43,417 nucleotides of DNA from an uncultured bacterium (GTDB taxonomy: Bacteria; Bacillota; Clostridia; Christensenellales; QALW01): the NCBI GenBank assembly GCA_905214315.1, contig CAJMLN010000014.1, forward strand, positions 1 to 43,417, written 5' to 3'. Every line of letters begins with the position of its first letter. The stretch's first letter is position 1. A model generated the notes under the pieces. The model was not told the origin of the DNA. It did no database searches and worked only from the letters and a program-made list of their open reading frames with translations. The translations under genes and the position numbers were made by a program. Of the stretch, positions 1-6,895 are shown one piece after another.

Positions 1-899
1 TTGTTTTCTTTGTAGTCAAAACCTGCGGCAAGCAGTCGGCCGAGCAGTTCCCGTTCCTTTTTGGGGGAAAGGGCTTCCTGGGGAAAGGCGGCGTAGCCCA
101 CGGGAAAGCCCATGTGCGCCAAAACCGCTTTTGTTGCGGAAATTACATTATATTCAGTGAGTACATGGATCATCCTGCTGCATTCGGTTTGTATCCGGCG
201 GGCGTCACGGATATTTCCGCGCTGAAATTCCTCAAATATTTTTTTAAAGCGCGGCAAAAAAATATTATAGCTGGTGCCGATGCCTCCGTCCGCACCGGCC
301 GCAAGACCGCAGATCAGCATTTCATCAAATCCGTTCATAATATTGCAGTCTCCGTTGGTGGCGTCTTTGAGCAGAATCAGGTCAGAAAAGTTGCTGCTGG
401 TCCATTTTACGGCGGTGATATTATCAATTTCAAACAGCTTTTTAAATAAACTGACGTTTATTCTGGTATTGGCGGCCGGCGTGAAATAGATCATCAGCGG
501 AATATTTACAAAGGAGGCAATTTTTTTATAATAATGATAAATATCGGTTTCATTATACGAAAAATATAACGGAGGTACTGCGGAGACGGCATCGGCACCG
601 GCGGCTTCTGCGTGCCGTGCCAGACGTTCGGTTGTCCGAAAGTTCATATCGCTGATATGAACAATTTTTTGCCTTTCGGCACCGATGACATCAATCGATA
701 CTTCACAAAGCATTTCGCGGACGGCCGCGTCAAGGCGCAGACCTTCGCCTGTAGCGCCTCCGATATAAAAGCCTTCGGCGCCCTCCTGTATTTGGAAGGC
801 AATCAGCCTGCGCAGAACATCGGCGTTCAGCTTTTCATCCCTGGTAAGCGGCGTGACAAGGGCAGGGTATATGCCTTTAAACCATTTTTTTTGCTTCAT
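1..899 (-). CDS. nanA: N-acetylneuraminate lyase (partial, C-terminus beyond left edge)
   Basis: Splits N-acetylneuraminate into pyruvate and N-acetylmannosamine, the first cytoplasmic step of sialic acid catabolism. About 299 codons are visible and only the last few are missing, against a usual length near 305. It belongs to the DapA/NanA class I aldolase family. Visible are the GGATGEG pyruvate-binding motif (about residues 47-53), the catalytic Tyr138 in IYFTP, and the Schiff-base Lys165 in AVKWTSS. Lys165 and the adjacent residues match NanA numbering better than DapA. The ATG overlaps the TGA of the upstream sialidase in an ATGA junction, so the two are probably translationally coupled. 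Residue identities are seen directly; the substrate is inferred from family and from the sialidase partner. KDG aldolase or another DapA-family lyase is a less likely alternative. Confidence 0.85.
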   Translation of the reverse strand, partial: MKQKKWFKGIYPALVTPLTRDEKLNADVLRRLIAFQIQEGAEGFYIGGATGEGLRLDAAVREMLCEVSIDVIGAERQKIVHISDMNFRTTERLARHAEAAGADAVSAVPPLYFSYNETDIYHYYKKIASFVNIPLMIYFTPAANTRINVSLFKKLFEIDNITAVKWTSSNFSDLILLKDATNGDCNIMNGFDEMLICGLAAGADGGIGTSYNIFLPRFKKIFEEFQRGNIRDARRIQTECSRMIHVLTEYNVISATKAVLAHMGFPVGYAAFPQEALSPKKERELLGRLLAAGFDYKEN

Positions 900-1996
900 T
901 TTTCAAACTCCCATATCAATTGTTTTATAACCGCGGGCGAATCTTCGCCGTCGTGATCATAAAATACGGTAAGAATACTGCCGTCCGTTCTTTCTACCGA
1001 ACAGGGGTACCCGAGATCCGCACTGATGCCTTTGTTGTAGAGAATGTATTCCGGACTCCAGCTTTTTCCGTCATCGCGGCTGCTTATGGCATGAATCCCG
1101 TAAGGCTTTTCACGATGGCCGTATACAGAAAGTAAAAAGCCCGAGGAATGTAAAAGCAGATGCGCCGGAGCTCCGGACAGTTCTCCGATAATTCGATGCG
1201 GCCTTGTAAAAGTATGGCCGCCGTCCTCCGATTCGCTCTGATAAAGCGTATAAATTCCCGGTTGACTGGTGTTTGCCGCACGCTGTACACGGATGTGTAC
1301 GATTATTTTTCCGTTTGGCAGGCAGACGGCCGCCGGTTCACAGGAAATAATACCGTCAGAATCAGAGGGATTTTCAATATCGGATAGAAACTGCATCTGA
1401 CCGTTTTGCTGCATGCGGAAGCATTGGATATGACTGGAATTTTCATCGTCGGTAAAATTCCTTCCCACGTACAGAAAGCTGCCGTCCGGCAATGCGGCGG
1501 GGCCGTGCGGACAGGAGACAGGGGACTGCATAAGCGGTCCGAAGGTATAGCCGCCGTCTCTGCTGATGACAAAGGTGGAGCCCAAAAAATCCTTTTCGGC
1601 TTGGGACGCAGCTATATAGTCCAGATAAGCATCCACATAGCGGTTCTGAGCATCAGAACGGTTGGCAAGGGCTGAGTATTCGCGCTGGGCTTTTACAGAA
1701 TTATTAAAGCTGGTAAGAATGACAGCCGCTTTGTCAGCGCTTACGGCAATGCCGGCATCCCGGTCGTCTAAAGGGGTATCAATCACTGGCGCAGGACGGG
1801 TCCAGGTTCTGCCTTCGTCACGGCTGTAGCAGATAACGGCCTTGCCGAACGGACAGAGATGCGCCAGCCGGAACCCGGAACACACCAGAGCTAACGTTCC
1901 GTCGGGAAGTCTGGTGACAGACGGCCAGGCAAAGTAGTTGTGCGGACTTTGCGGATTTTCGCATACAGTACGGATATCGAACACCTTAATCTTCAT
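896..1996 (-). CDS. Sialidase / BNR (Asp-box) repeat protein
   Basis: A 366-residue six-bladed beta-propeller candidate of the exo-alpha-sialidase type. Four Asp-box motifs are visible: SRDEGRTW (about residue 58), SRDGGYTF, SEDGGHTF and SSRDDGKSW near the C-terminus. An N-terminal WPSVTRLPDG stretch is typical of the first blade. No signal peptide, sorting motif or membrane segment is present, so the protein looks cytoplasmic. It would then act on imported sialylated oligosaccharides, or be a non-classical Asp-box glycosidase. A GGAGG ribosome site lies about 8 bases before the ATG. It is the first gene of a minus-strand unit with nanA, which supports a sialic-acid role. Catalytic Tyr/Glu and the arginine triad were not assigned with certainty, so exact specificity is unproven. 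Confidence 0.75.
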   Translation of the reverse strand: MKIKVFDIRTVCENPQSPHNYFAWPSVTRLPDGTLALVCSGFRLAHLCPFGKAVICYSRDEGRTWTRPAPVIDTPLDDRDAGIAVSADKAAVILTSFNNSVKAQREYSALANRSDAQNRYVDAYLDYIAASQAEKDFLGSTFVISRDGGYTFGPLMQSPVSCPHGPAALPDGSFLYVGRNFTDDENSSHIQCFRMQQNGQMQFLSDIENPSDSDGIISCEPAAVCLPNGKIIVHIRVQRAANTSQPGIYTLYQSESEDGGHTFTRPHRIIGELSGAPAHLLLHSSGFLLSVYGHREKPYGIHAISSRDDGKSWSPEYILYNKGISADLGYPCSVERTDGSILTVFYDHDGEDSPAVIKQLIWEFEK

Positions 1997-2010
1997 AAAA
2001 GCTGTCCTCC

Positions 2011-2039
2011 TTGACTTTTTATTGGGGAAACGATATAAT
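2011..2039 (+). promoter_or_regulatory. Sigma-A promoter of the AraC gene at 2133
   Basis: TTGACT at 2011-2016 and TATAAT at 2034-2039 are separated by 17 bases. The predicted start of transcription is about 2046, leaving a leader of roughly 87 bases. The -35 lies beside the ribosome site of the divergent sialidase gene, so the two transcription units overlap head to head. Confidence 0.75.
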
Positions 2040-2052
2040 CTGACTGTATTTA

Positions 2053-2080
2053 ATTATAATGCTTTTTTGCAAAACGTCTA
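2053..2080 (-). promoter_or_regulatory. Possible promoter of the sialidase-nanA unit
   Basis: On the minus strand TAGACG (2075-2080) and a perfect TATAAT (2053-2058) are separated by 16 bases. The -35 is weak, as expected for an activator-dependent promoter facing an AraC gene. The divergent AraC promoter lies within 20 bases. Confidence 0.45.
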
Positions 2081-2132
2081 TATTCTTTTATGACATTTTA
2101 TGAAAGATATGTCGTTTTCAGAAAGGATCTAT

Positions 2133-3020
2133 ATGAACTGCTTTTGTACCGATCTTTCTATAGGCGACGCTAAATTGGAGCTTACTATGCAGGGCGGTTT
2201 TTTCAAAAGTGAAGAAAACATCGCTGCGGCCTTGCACTGTCATTCTGCCTTTGAGGTTCATTATATACGCTCAGGAACCTATCTTTTTTTTCTGGAGGAT
2301 CGTACCGTTGAATTTTCAGGGGAGACTTTGGTGATGATTGCGCCGAAAGAGTACCATAAAATAGTACCGTTAAAAGACGGAATGAAGCTCAGTTTCCAGT
2401 TCCGGATATTAGAAGGAAGAGGTAAAGAAGCTTTTTTTGAGTATTTTACGCAGGTATATTCTCTGAAAGACAAGGTCTTCAGTATTTCTTATACTATGGA
2501 GGAATTTCCAACGCTTTTGCAGATAATATCGCAATGTGGCAGAAATTTTACAGAAAGTAATATCGTAAAACTAAATTCTATTTTAACCATTGTGTTTTTA
2601 AATATGGCAGAAAGGCTCCGTCATACAGACAGTAGCAGAAGAGTTTTTGGGGAACATGGAAATGTTATGGTGGATATTTTAGCTTTTATTCAGAACAATT
2701 ATGCGGATATTACCCTGAAAAAGCTTGCAAATTATGTTGGTTTATCCACGCGGCAAACAGAAAGGATTATAAAGATGCAAATGAATGAAACATTTTTATC
2801 TCTGCTGAATCGTTATCGCGCAAAAATAGCAGTGGAACTTATTCAAAATTCCGGACTATCCATGGAGGCGATCAGTACGGCGTGCGGCTTTTCTACCTAT
2901 AGTGGTTTTTGGAAAATTTTTCAAAGGTATATTGGATGTTCTCCTTCGGAGATAAAAAGAAAAAACGATACGGAGAGCTACTATGTAAAGGGTGATTTCA
3001 CCGCCCCAATACATATGTAG
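2133..3020 (+). CDS. AraC-family transcriptional regulator (divergent from sialidase-nanA)
   Basis: A 295-residue regulator with an N-terminal cupin-like ligand-binding half and a C-terminal AraC DNA-binding domain at about residues 190-285. Both helix-turn-helix units are visible: the first around LKKLANYVGLS, the second ending in the family signature CGFSTYSGFWKIFQRYIG followed by SP. The open frame extends upstream to 2100, but the ATG at 2133 is chosen because GAAAGGA (2121-2127) lies five bases before it, while the earlier ATGs have no ribosome site. It has its own promoter at 2011-2039. Its head-to-head position makes it the likely activator of sialidase-nanA, sensing sialic acid or a derivative; that assignment is inference. 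Codon use and AT content resemble the catabolic genes nearby. Confidence 0.85.
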   Translation: MNCFCTDLSIGDAKLELTMQGGFFKSEENIAAALHCHSAFEVHYIRSGTYLFFLEDRTVEFSGETLVMIAPKEYHKIVPLKDGMKLSFQFRILEGRGKEAFFEYFTQVYSLKDKVFSISYTMEEFPTLLQIISQCGRNFTESNIVKLNSILTIVFLNMAERLRHTDSSRRVFGEHGNVMVDILAFIQNNYADITLKKLANYVGLSTRQTERIIKMQMNETFLSLLNRYRAKIAVELIQNSGLSMEAISTACGFSTYSGFWKIFQRYIGCSPSEIKRKNDTESYYVKGDFTAPIHM

Positions 3021-3367
3021 ACTGCGGTTCATTTGTAGTAGGATTTGTCAGAAATTTCGTGGAAATGGAGGACAGGAATTCTCCCGGCAAAAAGGAGCCG
3101 GGAGAAATAACGGTTTCGGCCTTTGCGAGTCTTGGTTTGCAGGACTTTCAAAGACCGATTTTGCATGGTAATGCAATTATCCTTGAAAGTCATTTCTGGC
3201 GGTAAAAGCATTACAATCATGACCGGCAGGAGGTAGCAGGACGGACGGCGGCCGTCAAGGCTGAAATGAACGGGCTTGCGCCTGGTTTTGACTACCGCGT
3301 CCGTCCCGCTGATGGGTTGCCAAGAGATGAGACAGCCCCGAGTGCTGCCACATTTCTAATTTTTCTA

Positions 3368-3396
3368 TTGCACTTACTCTTTTTTTATGTTATCAT
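3368..3396 (+). promoter_or_regulatory. Probable promoter of the cadD-like gene
   Basis: TTGCAC (3368-3373) and TATCAT (3391-3396) are separated by 17 bases. Predicted transcription start is about 3403, giving a leader of some 165 bases that contains two hairpins before the coding start at 3568. Confidence 0.5.
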
Positions 3397-3456
3397 AATT
3401 TTAAAGCATTATCCGTATAGGGCGGGGGCAGTTTATATCAACAGGATATTAAAGTC

Positions 3457-3530
3457 AACTACTCAAGGGTAGTTAGAACTGGAAATGTAAGCCTATACAC
3501 ACTTTGTAGGTGTGCGTGGGCTTATTTTTT
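3457..3530 (+). promoter_or_regulatory. Structured leader with terminator-like hairpin upstream of cadD-like gene
   Basis: The first hairpin is perfect: AACTAC (3457-3462), loop of six, GTAGTT (3469-3474). The second is terminator-like: AAGCC (3489-3493) pairs with GGCTT (3519-3523), an inner CACAC (3498-3502) pairs with GTGTG (3510-3514), and a run of six T follows at 3525-3530. Since the promoter lies upstream and the gene 37 bases downstream, this may be an attenuator. It could equally be the terminator of an upstream transcript. No known metal riboswitch core was recognised. Confidence 0.45.
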
Positions 3531-3567
3531 GCCCCGCCGCCTGTAAGACAGGAAGGAGATATGGATT

Positions 3568-4149
3568 ATGACAAAAACTTTTCTAACGGCGGTTTTATCT
3601 TTTGCAAGCACCAACATTGATAACATTTTTGTGCTGATGATATTGTATGCGCAGGTGCAAAATTCTAAAGGGATTATCCGGGTGGTCACTGGGCAGTATT
3701 TCGGAATTGGATTTCTAACTGCCCTTAGCGTGTTAGGCGCATGGGGAACACAGATTTTTCCACCCCAGTATATCGGCCTTTTGGGTTTCCTGCCTTTATT
3801 CCTTGGCATTCGCACATGGTTAAACTATCGGCGTGGGCAAAATGAGGAAGAGAGGAATACGGGCGATCGCTCACAAATCAACTTTTTTAGTGTTGCCCTA
3901 CTTACAATTGCGAATGGAGCGGATAATATCGGGGTATATATCCCCGTCTTCAGCGGATACTCTCCTACGGATTTCGCGATTACACTTGCTGTCTTTGCGA
4001 TCATGGTTGCCCTATGGTGTTATCTTGGCTTTGCCTTGGCAAACTACCCATATGTCAAAAAAAGAATTGTTCGGTATCAGCATATCCTTGTTCCTTTGGT
4101 ATTAATGGCGCTCGGCCTTTTCATACTGGCAAAGAATTACATTTTCTAA
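3568..4149 (+). CDS. CadD-family cadmium resistance / cation permease
   Basis: A 193-residue integral membrane protein resembling the CadD family (LysE-like fold) that exports or sequesters Cd2+ in Gram-positive bacteria; staphylococcal CadD is about 205 residues. Five to six membrane segments are visible. The family hallmark near the N-terminus reads FASTNIDNIFVLMILYAQ, with its paired repeat in the second half at IANGADNIGVYIPVF. The ATG at 3568 is chosen by alignment with family N-termini; an AAGGAG site lies upstream, and another ATG at 3561 opens only a short different frame. No cadC/ArsR regulator lies beside it. It sits alone between two AraC genes in a segment of different texture, which suggests acquisition. 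Metal specificity is inferred from family only. Confidence 0.75.
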   Translation: MTKTFLTAVLSFASTNIDNIFVLMILYAQVQNSKGIIRVVTGQYFGIGFLTALSVLGAWGTQIFPPQYIGLLGFLPLFLGIRTWLNYRRGQNEEERNTGDRSQINFFSVALLTIANGADNIGVYIPVFSGYSPTDFAITLAVFAIMVALWCYLGFALANYPYVKKRIVRYQHILVPLVLMALGLFILAKNYIF

Positions 4150-4494
4150 AATGCCAGGGGCGCACTTACTCACTACCACTCCAAAGGGGTGCCGGCGGTA
4201 TGCTTTGCAGGCTCTCTGAGGGGAGAGGGGCCACACCGATCCGAGCGCGGCATAGCGTCCCTTTTTTCGGCTCAGGTTCCCATGCTGGAAGCGTGTCATA
4301 ACTGCCCGAAAAAGAAAGTGTTATGATTTGCAAAAAGACTCATTGAAAAATGCTCTCTTGTGTTATGATAAAATTGCCGGTATTTGTAGTGAGAAAAAGA
4401 AGAAGGCTCTAATTATCGTCCCCCGTCTTTCATAGCGGGGGGCTTTTATTCGATGTCCATTTTTTATATATGGATTGTACGGAGAATTATTCTT
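4150..4494. other. 345-base gap between cadD-like gene and AraC gene
   Basis: No gene is supported. Short frames exist on both strands without ribosome sites. The first 150 bases are GC-rich and look like debris of an element; the remainder is AT-rich and ends in the strong hairpin terminator at 4420-4450. No direct repeats marking an insertion were confirmed by eye. Confidence 0.5.
4420..4450 (+). terminator. Intrinsic terminator downstream of cadD-like gene
   Basis: CCCCCG (4420-4425), a ten-base loop, CGGGGG (4436-4441), then GCTTTTATT. It lies 45 bases past the 3' end of the converging AraC gene, so it mainly serves the plus-strand transcript. Confidence 0.75.
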
Positions 4495-5316
4495 CTATTT
4501 TTGTTTACTTTTTATGTATTTGTTGGGAGAGAAACCGCAGTATTTTTTAAAAGTCTTGCTAAAATGATAAATATCGGTGAACTTGAGTTGAACAGCGATC
4601 TCCCCTATTGAAAAGGTATCAAGGGACAAAAGCTGTTTGGCTTTTTCTATGCGGTGTTTTTGCCTGAAATCTATCGGGTTATCACCGCTGTATTCCCTGA
4701 ACAGCTTACGGAAATATCCCTCACTTACCCCACATAAATGGGCTATTTCCTCAATGCTTTTGTCGGTATTACTCTCTAAAAGCTCAATACCCGTGCGAAT
4801 GTAAGAAAATTTATTTTTTGCAATACTTTGACGTTGTTTTTTACAAGCATGGGCAAAAATTCGATAGATTACTGAAATGATCTCAGGAACACATACGATA
4901 TTTTTTTCAAACTCCTCTGCCGCTGTATCTATAAACATTCCAAGCGATATATCAACATTTTTTATGCAGATAACCGGCAGAAGAGTAGGACAAAATTCTT
5001 CTCCGTCTGCATTATAAAGCTGAAAATGAAAAACGATACTGTCTACCTGGCCTGGAGCGGTGTCAAAAAACTCAACATAGTATTCTATGTTCTTGGCCAT
5101 GTAGGTGAGTTGATTTTTTTGAACCTCAATCACAGTTCCATCCTTGCAGATTATTCTGCCGCGGCAGTTTTTAAACCAAAGAAATGTGTGCGAAGGCTTT
5201 GGCTTGCCTATACAGGAGTAAAAATTGTTTCGCTCAAACCAATTTTGCAGTTTTGCTATTGCCTCGGTAATAACAAAACTTGTATAGTACATTTCTTTAA
5301 AAGGTATTATTTTCAT
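4495..5316 (-). CDS. AraC-family regulator of the catabolic operon
   Basis: A 273-residue protein. Its N-terminal part is a cupin-like AraC ligand-binding domain (FLWFKNCRGRIICKDG is the typical start of the barrel). The C-terminal 89 residues carry the double helix-turn-helix, with GVSEGYFRKLFREYSG in the first unit and FTDIYHFSKTFKKYCGFSP in the second. A GGAGGTG ribosome site precedes the ATG. It is divergent from the operon starting at 5472 across 155 AT-rich bases, which makes it the probable activator of that operon. The inducer is unknown and would be informative about the pathway substrate. Confidence 0.85.
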   Translation of the reverse strand: MKIIPFKEMYYTSFVITEAIAKLQNWFERNNFYSCIGKPKPSHTFLWFKNCRGRIICKDGTVIEVQKNQLTYMAKNIEYYVEFFDTAPGQVDSIVFHFQLYNADGEEFCPTLLPVICIKNVDISLGMFIDTAAEEFEKNIVCVPEIISVIYRIFAHACKKQRQSIAKNKFSYIRTGIELLESNTDKSIEEIAHLCGVSEGYFRKLFREYSGDNPIDFRQKHRIEKAKQLLSLDTFSIGEIAVQLKFTDIYHFSKTFKKYCGFSPNKYIKSKQK

Positions 5317-5343
5317 TTTTGCACCTCCAAACGGTTTAAAAAT

Positions 5344-5372
5344 ATTTTATCACATATTTTTAAAAATTGAAA
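5344..5372 (-). promoter_or_regulatory. Promoter of the AraC gene at 5316
   Basis: On the minus strand TTTCAA (5367-5372) and TAAAAT (5344-5349) are separated by 17 bases, about 28 bases before the start codon. Confidence 0.55.
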
Positions 5373-5404
5373 CGATTTTTACAAAAAATATTTTGATTCT
5401 TACA

Positions 5405-5433
5405 TTTTAATTAACGGGAAACTCTGTTATACT
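5405..5433 (+). promoter_or_regulatory. Probable activator-dependent promoter of the catabolic operon
   Basis: TATACT at 5428-5433 is a good -10, while the -35 position 17 bases upstream reads TTTTAA (5405-5410), a poor match. A weak -35 next to a divergent AraC gene fits activation by that protein. The AT-rich block at 5330-5400 is the likely operator region; no clear paired operator was defined. Confidence 0.5.
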
Positions 5434-5471
5434 AAAAAAGAAAACTTTAAAAAGCAAAGGGGAAAACTATT

Positions 5472-6881
5472 GTGCTAAATTATAAAGTTAAAATAGGTCT
5501 TGTACCTATGCGTCGCAATACAACGGATCGTCCGAGAGGAACTTTCTTAAACTGGTATTCTGCTGAGCAGCGCGGTAAAAGATTTGTTGATTATATTGAG
5601 CGTAATTTTACAAATGAAAATGTTGCTTTTGTCAATATCAGGGGCATTGGAATCGAGAACCTTATGTTTGATGATAATTCTGCCGCCGAGGTTGTAACCC
5701 GTTTTAAAAGAGAACAGGTCGATGCAATATTTATCATAAATTGTAATTTTGGGAATGAGGAAGCTGCCGCAGATGTGGCTAAGGCTCTTGGTAAGCCCGT
5801 GCTTTTGTGGGCGCCGCTTGACGATGAGTATTATGTTGACGGTATGCGTCCCACAGATTCACAGTGTGGACTTTTTGGTGTATCCCGTCAGATGCAGCGC
5901 TATCATATTCCTTTTTCGCATTTACCCTGCTGCAGAATAGAGAGCGAGGAATTTAAAGAGGGCTTTGAGAGGTTTATTAGAGTTGCCTGTATGGTCAAAA
6001 ATTTTAAAGGATTGCGCATCGGGCAGGTGGGGGCTCGTCCTGCCCCTTTTTATTCGGTCATTTGGAATGAAGGCGAGCTTATGGAAAAATTCGGCATAAA
6101 AATTATTGCGCTTAACTTTGCCATCATTGAAGACAGAATGAAAAAAGCTACCGAGGAATGTAAAGAAGAGATAGCGGATATTGCCGATTCTATAAGAAAG
6201 AATTATAAGCTCGACGAGATTACCCCCAAGTATGTCGATGCAATGGCAACAATGGTGATAATGTACAAGCGTCTTTTTGAGGAATATAAGCTGGATGTTA
6301 TTTCTGCGGAATGCTGGACTGCGACTCCCGTTATGTTTGACGGACTTGCTCCCTGCACGGTTTATGGAATTTTAAACGACATGGGATATCTTATCTCCTG
6401 CGAGAGTGATATGCATTGTGCTATAACAATGGCGCTTTTAAAATCAGCAACTTTGGGTAGGGGCAAGCCGCTCTTTGGCGAATTTACTGTCCGTCACCCT
6501 GAAAACAAAAATTCCGAGCTCCTTTGGCATTGCGGTCCTTTTCCGCTGTCACAAAAAGCGGAAAGCGGGGTTGATTCCACTGCTCGTCTTGTAAATCAGC
6601 GTTCCTGGTTCAGAGCAAAGGACGGAATTTACACAGTCGCTCGCCTTGACCAAGAAAGTGGGAATTATATGATACTGCCCCTTATCTGTAAAACGACGCA
6701 GGGACCGCAGACGCACGGAACATATATCTGGGGTGAATTTGAAGACTTGCAAAAGGTTGAAGACAGACTTATTGATGGACCTTACATCCACCACTTTGTG
6801 GAAATTGAGGGAGATTACAGAGAAGAAATAACTGAGTTTTGTAAATATTTCCCTAACCTTAAAGTAGATAAAACAATTTAA
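5472..6881 (+). CDS. L-fucose/L-arabinose isomerase-family sugar isomerase
   Basis: A 469-residue protein of the fucose/arabinose isomerase fold, which interconverts an aldose and a ketose using a divalent metal. The central Rossmann-like part (GKPVLLWAPLDDEYY, then RIGQVGARPAPF) and the C-terminal half match the family. Likely metal and catalytic residues are Glu280 in AECW, Asp313 or Glu311 in CESDMH, and His353 in LWHCGPFP; these are read by analogy. Typical fucose isomerases are near 590 residues, so this is a compact relative and its sugar cannot be named. The GTG start has AAAGGGG nine bases upstream. It is the first gene of the operon, 14 bases from the next. A non-isomerase role, as in some divergent members, is possible. 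Confidence 0.75.
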   Translation: MLNYKVKIGLVPMRRNTTDRPRGTFLNWYSAEQRGKRFVDYIERNFTNENVAFVNIRGIGIENLMFDDNSAAEVVTRFKREQVDAIFIINCNFGNEEAAADVAKALGKPVLLWAPLDDEYYVDGMRPTDSQCGLFGVSRQMQRYHIPFSHLPCCRIESEEFKEGFERFIRVACMVKNFKGLRIGQVGARPAPFYSVIWNEGELMEKFGIKIIALNFAIIEDRMKKATEECKEEIADIADSIRKNYKLDEITPKYVDAMATMVIMYKRLFEEYKLDVISAECWTATPVMFDGLAPCTVYGILNDMGYLISCESDMHCAITMALLKSATLGRGKPLFGEFTVRHPENKNSELLWHCGPFPLSQKAESGVDSTARLVNQRSWFRAKDGIYTVARLDQESGNYMILPLICKTTQGPQTHGTYIWGEFEDLQKVEDRLIDGPYIHHFVEIEGDYREEITEFCKYFPNLKVDKTI

Positions 6882-6895
6882 AGGAGGAGACGAAA

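Larger units (their letters stand above)
3021..3567 (+). other. 547-base gap: mobile-element-like sequence and cadD leader
   Basis: No convincing gene. It holds a 46-codon open frame (3065-3205, starting ATG GAG GAC, ending HFWR) without a good ribosome site. Inside that frame is a perfect 10-bp inverted repeat, TTCTCCCGGC (3079-3088) and GCCGGGAGAA (3097-3106), with no following T-run. From about 3230 the sequence is GC-richer, with the palindrome GACGGCGGCCGTC. From 3368 on it is the promoter and structured leader of the cadmium permease gene, listed separately. The texture resembles intergenic DNA of Gram-positive conjugative elements, but no recombinase or insertion sequence end was identified. 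Confidence 0.4.

Noticed and set aside
114..956. Plus-strand frames of about 70-114 codons over the left edge
   Set aside because: They are antisense to the nanA and sialidase frames, which carry clear family motifs, and lack ribosome sites.
3029..3220. 63-codon minus-strand frame after the first AraC gene
   Set aside because: No ribosome site or family motif, and it overlaps a strong inverted repeat; treated as gap sequence.
3266..3472. 68-codon plus-strand frame before the cadmium permease
   Set aside because: It covers the predicted promoter and first leader hairpin; the hydrophobic stretch comes from a T-rich promoter region.
3403..3567. Known Mn2+ (yybP-ykoY) or Ni/Co riboswitch in the cadD leader
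   Set aside because: I could not match the conserved core of either class; only hairpins are supported.
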